Positions 44,312-51,588 of a DNA stretch of 64,000 nt are shown piece after piece (the first letter of the stretch is position 1; every line of letters starts with the position of its first letter). Source of the DNA: Metasolibacillus sp. (GTDB taxonomy: Bacteria > Bacillota > Bacilli > Bacillales_A > Planococcaceae). The translations under genes were made by a program, and so were the position numbers. The DNA is taken from NCBI RefSeq assembly GCF_025291715.1, contig NZ_JAMBIZ010000015.1, forward strand, positions 1 to 64,000, given 5' to 3'. The notes under the pieces are model-generated. The model ran no database searches and was not told the DNA's origin. It was given only the letters and a program-made list of their open reading frames with translations.

Positions 44312-45322
44312 CTACTCAATCTCTATATATTGTTTTTCTCGCTGATTAAATGTTACTAGTGAAGAAACTCCCGCATTTTTTAACTGCTGTGCGTTTTCAA
44401 ATGTAAATTTCCCTAAATCATCTGGGAAATGTGCATCAGATGAAACTGTAAACTCGACGCCATACGCTAATAATGTTTGCAAAAAGCGTGGGCTTGGACA
44501 CATTTCCTTAACTGGATAACGATAATATAAGCCTGCATTAATTTCTGTAGCAGTATTTGTGGCAATCAACGCCTTTGCAATACGCTTATACGCTGTGTCC
44601 AAAAAAACTTTATCCTGCACTTTATAATTAAACACTTTAAAATTATCTAAATGCGCTACAAAATCGAATAAATTAGATGCAATCATGCCTTCAACTGTTT
44701 CAAAAAAACGTTGATAATGCTTCTTTAATACCGCTTCATCCATGCGCTTAAAAATATACTCTGTTTGCGGATTATCGAAGCCCCAGCCATCCACAAAATG
44801 AACAGAGCCAATTACGAAATCCCAAGGATGCCCATCTAGCAATGCTGCTAACTCTTCTTCCCCACCGATAAAGTAATCAGCTTCGACACCAAGCTTCAGC
44901 GTCACACCTTGCTCATGCCATTTTTCCTTTGCTTGCTGAATCGTTTCTATAAATTCATCTATATTCTCGGTCATTACACGCTCTAGCCAATAGCGCTGTA
45001 AACTGCCATATTCATGCTGCTCGTCCAGCTCCATATAACGTTCAAAGTATGCGCGTGTTTCTTTAAAGCGATATAAATGATCGACAATGCCTACTTCCCG
45101 TAAGCCTAACCGTTTTGCTTGCTGTAAATATAAATCAAGCCATTCCTCACTATAGCAGCCTTTTTGTAATCGCTCGGATAATAATTGCACTTGTCGCTCT
45201 ACATTTTGACGATAGCCCTTATCTGTAGCATCTTCTTCATAAGCTTGTAATGCTTGCGCAGTACGCTCTAGCCAACGAAATGAATATGGTCCCTCTTCTA
45301 AATGTACATGATAATCAATCAT
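44312..45322 (-). CDS. PHP-domain phosphoesterase (histidinol-phosphatase-like)
   Basis: A 336-residue metal-dependent hydrolase. PHP motifs: DYHVHLEEG (HxH at the N-terminus), GIVDHLYRF, VEADYF, GSVHFVDG, VAHLDN and VSSDAHFPDD. HisJ-type enzymes of this family remove phosphate from small phosphomonoesters. Here it ends an operon for uptake of an unknown compound and follows a DeoR regulator (ATGA overlap), so a sugar- or alcohol-phosphate substrate is more likely than histidinol phosphate. The ATG at 45322 has GGAGGG upstream; the longer frame lies inside the regulator. Confidence 0.82.
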   Translation of the reverse strand: MIDYHVHLEEGPYSFRWLERTAQALQAYEEDATDKGYRQNVERQVQLLSERLQKGCYSEEWLDLYLQQAKRLGLREVGIVDHLYRFKETRAYFERYMELDEQHEYGSLQRYWLERVMTENIDEFIETIQQAKEKWHEQGVTLKLGVEADYFIGGEEELAALLDGHPWDFVIGSVHFVDGWGFDNPQTEYIFKRMDEAVLKKHYQRFFETVEGMIASNLFDFVAHLDNFKVFNYKVQDKVFLDTAYKRIAKALIATNTATEINAGLYYRYPVKEMCPSPRFLQTLLAYGVEFTVSSDAHFPDDLGKFTFENAQQLKNAGVSSLVTFNQREKQYIEIE

Positions 45323-46104
45323 CCAAATTTCCCTCCATGACATAGCGTCCAAATTTCCTCATATGCTTGCCATGTTATCGGACAAGCCTGATCACACAAT
45401 ACTTCTACACATGCATCCAACTGGCAAATTTGATAAAAGGATTTACTATTTAATTTCGTAGCATCAGCTAATAAATAGCTTTTTTTGCTTTGCTCCAGCA
45501 TTTTTTTTGAAACTAAAGATTCATCTAAATCATAATCATAAACGATGCCTTCACTAATTCCACCACATGATAAAAATGCTTTATCAAAATTCATTTTACT
45601 AAGCATTTCAATTGTCATGGCGCCTACCAATGAGGATTGTGCTGGGTTTGTCATACCCCCAAGTACAATTACTTTTCCTGTCATACGGCGTTCTTCAATT
45701 GCTAAATTAAATTGAACAGCTGCTGCAATTGAATTTGTTACAACCGTTACATCATCCACTGCAAGCAGAAAATCTGCAATGTGCACAGTCGTTGTGCCTG
45801 TATCCACAGCAATTGTATCTCCGTTCTGAATACGGTGAGCTGCTGCACGTGCAATTTGACGCTTTGCCTCCATCTGCATTTGAAGCTTACGTAAAAAGGC
45901 TGGCTCATTTCTTACATTCATGTATTTTACAGCCCCACCATGGACCCTTGTTAATAGCTTTTGCTGCTCCAATTCATCAAAATCTCGACGAATTGTCTCA
46001 GGAGCTACTTGCAACGCTTCGGCAATATTAGCAACGATAATTTTCCCTTCAAGCTCTAGCTGCTTTACAATGTATTCAAAGCGCTCGATTTTTGCGTACG
46101 TCAT
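45319..46104 (-). CDS. DeoR-family transcriptional regulator
   Basis: A 261-residue repressor with an N-terminal helix-turn-helix (IVANIAEALQVAPETIRRDFDELEQQ, about 20-45) and a C-terminal DeoRC domain that binds phosphorylated sugars or intermediates (VDTGTTTVHIADFL, VLGGMTNP, FLSCGGIS). It is encoded inside the operon it probably controls. The ATG overlaps the ATPase stop (ATGA); the longer frame extends into the ATPase gene and is rejected. Confidence 0.9.
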   Translation of the reverse strand: MTYAKIERFEYIVKQLELEGKIIVANIAEALQVAPETIRRDFDELEQQKLLTRVHGGAVKYMNVRNEPAFLRKLQMQMEAKRQIARAAAHRIQNGDTIAVDTGTTTVHIADFLLAVDDVTVVTNSIAAAVQFNLAIEERRMTGKVIVLGGMTNPAQSSLVGAMTIEMLSKMNFDKAFLSCGGISEGIVYDYDLDESLVSKKMLEQSKKSYLLADATKLNSKSFYQICQLDACVEVLCDQACPITWQAYEEIWTLCHGGKFG

Positions 46105-47102
46105 AATAATGCGACCACATCTTCCTGCGCAACATAGCAAGTATATTTTTGACCAAGCATCACCTTTTGTTCACGTTGATGTAGCTGCTCCATTACAAAC
46201 ATACTTTCACCTTCAAATGTCGTACGAATAACATTCCCACTCATTAAAGAATGCTGCGCTATACCCGCTATAGCAATATCACCTTGTTTCTGGTCAAGAT
46301 GAATGACCTCTGGGCGGATTGCAAATTTTTCTCCTTTAATAGATAAAGGTGCACCAACCATTTTTTCTAGCATTTGACGTGTAAATACATTGTAATGTCC
46401 AATAAAATTCGCTACAAATTCGCTTTTAGGGCTTGTATAAATTTCAGTTGGTGTCCCACTTTGCGCAATCATTCCGTTATTCATTACGAAAATGCGGTCT
46501 GAAATTGCCATCGCCTCCTCCTGGTCATGTGTCACTAAAATCATTGTCATCTCAAGCTGCTGTTGAATATTACGCAAGTCCACCTGTAGCTTTTTGCGAA
46601 TCTGTGCATCTAGTGCACTTAACGGCTCATCTAGCAGAAGCACTTTAGGTCGAACAATAATTGCACGTGCTAAAGCAACACGTTGCTGCTGCCCACCTGA
46701 TAATTCTTTAGGATAAAAATGGGCCTTTTCCGTCAAGCGAACAATTGTAAGTATTTCCTGTACACGCTTATCAATTTCTGCTTTGGCCACCTTTTGCATA
46801 CGCAAGCCGAATGCTACATTTTCATACACCGTCATATTCGGAAATAACGCATAGGATTGGAACACCATGCCTACCTGTCTCTCCTTCGGCTGTACCCCCA
46901 TCATATTTTTACCATCAATTTGAATAACGCCTGCTGAGGATTCTGTTAGCCCCGCCAATATGCGTAAAATTGTACTTTTTCCACAGCCACTTGGGCCTAA
47001 TAGTGTAATAAATTCGCCTTTATTAATTTGCATATCAATTTCTGTTAGTACCGTCGTATCTCCAAATTTTTTATGAAGTCCTTCAATCGTTATATAACTC
47101 AT
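46101..47102 (-). CDS. ABC importer ATP-binding protein (PotA/phosphonate-type)
   Basis: A 333-residue ATPase: Walker A GPSGCGKST, signature LSGGQQQRVALARA, Walker B VLLLDEPLSALD, switch His in VTHDQEEAM, and a C-terminal TOBE domain (about 270-333). The length and motifs fit importers for polyamines, iron, phosphonates or sugars. It overlaps the upstream permease gene by 4 bp and the regulator gene by 4 bp. Confidence 0.92.
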   Translation of the reverse strand: MSYITIEGLHKKFGDTTVLTEIDMQINKGEFITLLGPSGCGKSTILRILAGLTESSAGVIQIDGKNMMGVQPKERQVGMVFQSYALFPNMTVYENVAFGLRMQKVAKAEIDKRVQEILTIVRLTEKAHFYPKELSGGQQQRVALARAIIVRPKVLLLDEPLSALDAQIRKKLQVDLRNIQQQLEMTMILVTHDQEEAMAISDRIFVMNNGMIAQSGTPTEIYTSPKSEFVANFIGHYNVFTRQMLEKMVGAPLSIKGEKFAIRPEVIHLDQKQGDIAIAGIAQHSLMSGNVIRTTFEGESMFVMEQLHQREQKVMLGQKYTCYVAQEDVVALL

Positions 47103-47884
47103 ACGTTTGTAGCACCTTTCGTCTTTTTCGTCACTTTTGCTGCAATAAATGTTAAAATGCCCATTAACACAATATATACAAAGACAACTGCACTCGCAAT
47201 GTGCCCGCTTGTGCTTAGCTTTTTCATTAAATAAATTTGCACTGTTTCAAAGCGTGAGCCAACAACAAGATTGATTAACACAAATTCACCGAACAGCACA
47301 GAAAAAGAAAGCAAAGCCCCTGCAAATAGCCCAGGATAAACAGTCGGCAGCAAAATCTTCGTAAATGCCTGCATTTTAGAAGCACCAAGCAATTGCGCTG
47401 CATCTAAAAGCTGACGCGCATCGACATTGCGTAAACTATTGCGTGTACCTTGATAAATATAAGGTAATATACCAATAACATAAGCGCCAAGCACAACTAA
47501 AATCATTGATATACCAAATTGGCTATAAACGCGAATTAGCCCTACTGCTAAAATAATACCTGGGAAGGAATAAACCATCACAACAGTCGCTTGAATCCAC
47601 TTTTCATACTTCGGAAAATATAACACAATAACAAAAATTGCTGGGACAATGACAAGTAATGCAACGATGACCGCCCCACCAGCTAACAACACAGAGCGCC
47701 CGAATGCTTGAATAAAGGCGGGATCTTGAAATAAGGTCATCACCCATTTCAAAGTTAACCCTTCTGGCAATATTGTTTTATTCCATTTATCTGCAAAGGC
47801 ATAAAGCATCGTCGCAGCAACTGGTAGCACAATATAAACGACAAATAGAAGGAAAAATAAATCGGTAAAGCTTCGTTTTTTCAT
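47099..47884 (-). CDS. ABC importer permease, second subunit
   Basis: A 261-residue protein with six helices and the ABC permease EAA-type loop (QLLDAAQLLGASKMQAFTKI, about 170-189). The ATG at 47884 has GGAGG 8 nt upstream and overlaps the first permease stop by one base. Forms a heterodimer with the first permease. Confidence 0.9.
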   Translation of the reverse strand: MKKRSFTDLFFLLFVVYIVLPVAATMLYAFADKWNKTILPEGLTLKWVMTLFQDPAFIQAFGRSVLLAGGAVIVALLVIVPAIFVIVLYFPKYEKWIQATVVMVYSFPGIILAVGLIRVYSQFGISMILVVLGAYVIGILPYIYQGTRNSLRNVDARQLLDAAQLLGASKMQAFTKILLPTVYPGLFAGALLSFSVLFGEFVLINLVVGSRFETVQIYLMKKLSTSGHIASAVVFVYIVLMGILTFIAAKVTKKTKGATNV

Positions 47885-48717
47885 TATAATTTCCTCCTCG
47901 TTTTTGCAATACTCCACTCACTTAACAGCATCGCTAGTACCATTGTTACCGCAAGCAATACTGCTATTGCACTTGCCAGCTCAGGCTGTGCGAAAATATC
48001 GCCTTTAATTAACGAGCCAATACGAATCGCTACTAAATTGTAATTACTACTCGTTAACGCATAGGCAGAAGCGTATGCCCCCATCGCATTAGCAAACAAT
48101 ACGCTAAATGTTCCAACAACACCTGGTAGGATAATTGGAATACCTATCTTCATCCAAAACTGCCATGTCGAAGCACCTAAAAGAGCCGATGCCTCCTTCC
48201 ATTGCTGCTGTATCCCATCATAAATCGGATATAAAAGCATTAGCGCTAACGGCATTTGGAAATACACATAAATAAGCAATAATCCTGCCCAGCTATAGAG
48301 CGAAAATGATGACAGTACACCGATTTCCCATTTATCAAATAGCAATGAAAATAAGCCGCTATTGCCAAGTAAAACAATAAAAGCAAAGGCTAGTGGAATA
48401 CCAGAAAAATTCGATGTTAAGTTTGTTAAAATCAAAATTCGCTCACGCATAGGCTCCGAAAAATTCATGATGGCATACACAGCAAATAATGTCACGATTA
48501 ATGCGATGATAGCAGATACAACCGACAGCGTAATACTATTTTTAAAGCCTTGTAAAATATAGCTATTCGTTAAAACCGTTTGATACTGCTGCAACGTAAA
48601 TGCACCATTACTTTGAAAGCTCGTAATGAGCATATAAAGTAGCGGCACAAGGAAAAATAGCAGCACGAGCACTATAAAAGGAGATAACCATATAAATGCT
48701 TGGCGTTTGGAAATCAC
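47884..48717 (-). CDS. ABC importer permease, first subunit
   Basis: A 277-residue protein with six helices and an EAA-type loop (WKEASALLGASTWQFWMKIG, about 172-191). The start is GTG at 48717 with AAGGA 6 nt upstream. About 150 bp containing repeat array C separate it from the phosphodiesterase gene, the only sizeable gap in this operon. Confidence 0.9.
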   Translation of the reverse strand: MISKRQAFIWLSPFIVLVLLFFLVPLLYMLITSFQSNGAFTLQQYQTVLTNSYILQGFKNSITLSVVSAIIALIVTLFAVYAIMNFSEPMRERILILTNLTSNFSGIPLAFAFIVLLGNSGLFSLLFDKWEIGVLSSFSLYSWAGLLLIYVYFQMPLALMLLYPIYDGIQQQWKEASALLGASTWQFWMKIGIPIILPGVVGTFSVLFANAMGAYASAYALTSSNYNLVAIRIGSLIKGDIFAQPELASAIAVLLAVTMVLAMLLSEWSIAKTRRKL

Positions 48718-48807
48718 AGCAATTCCTTCTTTCTTTTTTATATGTAAAGTAGAGTGCGCCCGCTATTCAGCTAGGCGCAAATTTGTGAAATTCCGCTTCG
48801 GTGCAGG

Positions 48808-48891
48808 TTTATTCCACGTTTTTTGAGATTTATTCCACGTTTCTGCGGGTTTATTCCACGTTTTTCGAATTTTATTCCACGTTTGCCTTCA
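48808..48891. repeat. Tandem repeat array C: four 21-bp units
   Basis: Units start at 48808, 48829, 48850 and 48871, each opening TTTATTCCACGTTT. The fourth contains the stop codon of the phosphodiesterase gene (48872-48874), so the array abuts and overlaps a gene 3' end, as array A does. The first unit matches one unit of array A exactly over 21 bp. Confidence 0.9.
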
Positions 48892-49705
48892 CACCATCCA
48901 ATAACAACGGAACCATGCTTTCTGCGGGCTCAATACCGAGCAAGCGACAGCAAAGTGGTGCCACTTGTAATTGTGATACGATACCATCACGAATCCCTGG
49001 CTTCACTGCACTGGAAATCACAAACATCGGTACGTGACGGTCCTCCGCTGTCGTCCCACCATGATTGCCATCGCTCGTCATCCCATGATCCGCCGTCACA
49101 ATCACCTCATAGCCATGTGCTAAGCATTTCGGAATAAATAACGATAATAAATTATCCGTTGCCAAAACGCGATTGCGATAGCCTGCTGAATCAGCTGTAA
49201 ACTTATGCCCATCGTCATCGACATTCATCGGATGCACATAAAGAAAATCTGGCTGTTTATTATCAATTAGCCATGCTGCCTCTGCAAATAAATGACTATC
49301 TGGATAATGATCTTCAAAATAGAACAAGCCGTTATTAATCGGCAGCTCTTTGTCTAGCTGAATTCGGTCCTCCATATGCACGAACGGCGCGCGATTGTAC
49401 AGCTCGCTTACCCAATAGTAAGCTGCTGCGGCTGTTGACAAACCATTTTGCTGTGCAACATGGAAAAGACTCGTCTGCGTCGATAAACGCACAAGCATAT
49501 TGCTCACGACCCCATGCACAAGTGGCGGTGTCCCTGTTAATATCGTTTCATATAGCGGTCTTGATAAAGCGGGAACCTCCGAACAAACTTTATAGCGTGC
49601 TGCCATATTTTGCTCCACTAAATGCTGCATAAAGCCCATATGTGTACAAGCTGTATCAAAACGTAGCGCGTCAACAACAATTAACACCACTTTTTTATTT
49701 TGCAT
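48872..49705 (-). CDS. Alkaline-phosphatase-superfamily phosphodiesterase
   Basis: A 277-residue enzyme of the type I phosphodiesterase/nucleotide pyrophosphatase group. Metal-site motifs are VLIVVDALRFD (N-terminal Asp), a conserved HPMNVDDDGHKF and ADHGMTSDGNHGG (Asp-His). The nucleophile lies in VPALSRPLYETILTG. There is no signal peptide, so it acts in the cytosol on an imported substrate. Phosphonoacetate hydrolase belongs to the same superfamily, so a C-P substrate is also possible. It overlaps the binding-protein gene by 11 bp. Its last residues are encoded by array C. Confidence 0.85.
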   Translation of the reverse strand: MQNKKVVLIVVDALRFDTACTHMGFMQHLVEQNMAARYKVCSEVPALSRPLYETILTGTPPLVHGVVSNMLVRLSTQTSLFHVAQQNGLSTAAAAYYWVSELYNRAPFVHMEDRIQLDKELPINNGLFYFEDHYPDSHLFAEAAWLIDNKQPDFLYVHPMNVDDDGHKFTADSAGYRNRVLATDNLLSLFIPKCLAHGYEVIVTADHGMTSDGNHGGTTAEDRHVPMFVISSAVKPGIRDGIVSQLQVAPLCCRLLGIEPAESMVPLLLDGVKANVE

Positions 49706-50786
49706 GGATTAACACCTGCTCTTGATATAGCTGCGGTATTTGCTTTGTTGTTTCTTCCCATTTCTTTTGATCCTTCACAGGCTGTGCATTTGTATACATA
49801 TCGCTTGGTAATAATAATGCCTTCACCTCTGCTGATAATTCTACATTTTCACGAATTGGACGAGCGTAGCCTTTTGCTAAATTTTCTTGTCCAGCATCAG
49901 ATAAAATATATTCACGTGCTAGCATTGCTGCATACGGATTTTTTGCATACTTATTAATAACTGTTGCATATCCAGACGTCACTGAGCCTTCTGCTGGAAT
50001 CACTACATCAAAGCGGCTTTCATCAATTTGGCTACGATAACCAAGTGAATTGAAATCCCAAAGAATGGCTACATCAATTTCGCCTTTTTCTAAATTCGCT
50101 ACACTTGGATCACCTTGCAAGCGCCCTTGCTTCGCTAGCTCTGCAAAGAAATCAATACCCGGCTGAATATTCGACTCATCTCCCCCAAAAGCCATCGCTG
50201 CCGCTAAAATAGCAAACTGCGCTTGGTTCGCTGTTAATGCATCCCCAATACTCACCTGATAATCACCATTTTTTAAATCTTCCCATGATTTTGGTGGATT
50301 TTTCACATTGTTTGTATCTGTAATAAATGAAATTGTTCCTGTATAACCTACAATCCAATGCCCTTCATCATCTTTTGCCCACTCAGGAATGTCATCCCAG
50401 TAAGATGTTTTATACGGTAATGTTAAACCCTTCTCTTTTGCGATTGGTCCAAAGGCAATCCCTACATCTCCGATATCTGCTGTCGCATCATCTTTCTCTG
50501 CCTCAAACTTTGCCAGCTCCTCAGCACTCGACATATCTGTATCCGCATGCTTCAGACTATACTCTGTTCCAAGCTCCTCCCAGGTTTCTACCCAGTTCGC
50601 CCAAGTATCCGGCATCCCAACAGAATTAACTACACCCTCCTCCTTCGCCTTTGCAACAAGCTCCTCCAGCGATACATTGCTATCTATCTCTTTCCCATTA
50701 GAAGACGAACTATCAGAACACGCCGCCAGCATCGAAATTGCCGCTACCCCAATCAAGCCTTTTTTCCACCATTTTTGAATCATCAT
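49695..50786 (-). CDS. ABC importer substrate-binding lipoprotein
   Basis: A 363-residue lipoprotein (lipobox LAAC, Cys about 22) of the iron/polyamine/phosphonate-type binding-protein cluster (DIGDVGIAFG, GYTGTISFITDTN, NPPKSWEDLKNGDY). The ATG at 50786 has GGAGG 10 nt upstream. First gene of a seven-gene operon with two phosphoester hydrolases. The substrate is unknown; a phosphonate or phosphodiester is inferred from the neighbours only. Confidence 0.88.
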   Translation of the reverse strand: MMIQKWWKKGLIGVAAISMLAACSDSSSSNGKEIDSNVSLEELVAKAKEEGVVNSVGMPDTWANWVETWEELGTEYSLKHADTDMSSAEELAKFEAEKDDATADIGDVGIAFGPIAKEKGLTLPYKTSYWDDIPEWAKDDEGHWIVGYTGTISFITDTNNVKNPPKSWEDLKNGDYQVSIGDALTANQAQFAILAAAMAFGGDESNIQPGIDFFAELAKQGRLQGDPSVANLEKGEIDVAILWDFNSLGYRSQIDESRFDVVIPAEGSVTSGYATVINKYAKNPYAAMLAREYILSDAGQENLAKGYARPIRENVELSAEVKALLLPSDMYTNAQPVKDQKKWEETTKQIPQLYQEQVLIHAK

Positions 50787-51174
50787 CAAATTGGACCCTC
50801 CGTTTGTTTTGCTTTATTTTTATTTGCTTACAAGATTTATAGTACGAAACAAACATTAAGTAAGTGTGGATGGTTTGAGAAGGTTGTGTAAAAAGTGTTA
50901 AGAGGGGGTAAAGGGGACAACGTTAACAGGAGGTTTGCTTATTGCAGGCAAATTTAATCAATTACGCCAGAGACTTTAGGACAACAGGATATTGGTCATT
51001 CAGTCATAGTGTTCTTAGACTAAATTCTTCTTTCTCAGTGGGAATCTAAATGAAAAGCAATTGAAGCATTCAGCTCGCTCCCTATAGAGATGAGCGTTTT
51101 CTACTAAATCATGATAAAATTAGTACAAACTATCGTCAATTCATACATAATATTGAAAGTTAAGGTGTTATAGA
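50787..51174. other. Divergent intergenic region between the phosphoester operon and the NUDIX gene
   Basis: About 390 bp holding the promoters of both units. On the minus strand a TATAAA lies about 55 bp before the binding-protein gene, without a clear -35. On the plus strand TAATAT lies about 30 bp before the NUDIX gene. A short CGCTC...GAGCG hairpin with TTTT (about 51074-51100) may be a terminator. No supported open frame. Confidence 0.4.
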
Positions 51175-51576
51175 ATGAAAAAAACAATTCATGTAGTAGG
51201 TGCTATTATTGAAAATGAACAAAAAGAGATTTTTTGCGCTTTACGTAGTAGCCAAATGTCTCTTCCTAACCTTTGGGAGTTTCCAGGTGGAAAAATAGAA
51301 AATAATGAAACACCTGAAGTAGCGCTCTATAGAGAAATATTAGAAGAATTTAATTGTGAAATTATGATAAAAGAGAAAGTAGAGGATACTACTTATGATT
51401 ATGGTGCATTTATCGTTCGCTTGGAAACATATATGGCACAAATTGTTAAAGGTGATCCTCAAGTTACCGAACATGCTGATGCTAAATGGGTTAAACGAGA
51501 AGATTTATATTCACTAGAATTTGCTCCAGCAGATATTCCAGCAGTAGAAAAGTTAATTACCCAAAATAACTATTAA
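51175..51576 (+). CDS. NUDIX hydrolase (MutT-like), partner of the DUF3427 helicase
   Basis: A 133-residue NUDIX enzyme. The catalytic box GGKIENNETPEVALYREILE EF (about 38-59) fits GX5EX7REUXEE, and LPNLWEFPGG precedes it as in MutT/CtfA-type nucleotide hydrolases. It should cleave a nucleoside triphosphate, possibly a modified one. It lies 12 bp before the helicase gene, so they are one operon. The two genes look more AT-rich than their surroundings, which suggests recent transfer. Confidence 0.88.
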   Translation: MKKTIHVVGAIIENEQKEIFCALRSSQMSLPNLWEFPGGKIENNETPEVALYREILEEFNCEIMIKEKVEDTTYDYGAFIVRLETYMAQIVKGDPQVTEHADAKWVKREDLYSLEFAPADIPAVEKLITQNNY

Positions 51577-51588
51577 AGGATAGTGATC

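Noticed and set aside
50930..51030. Phage integrase remnant (LGQQDIGHS-like reading)
   Set aside because: The similarity to the recombinase LGH motif is a few residues in a short frame with stops around it; too weak to report as a feature.
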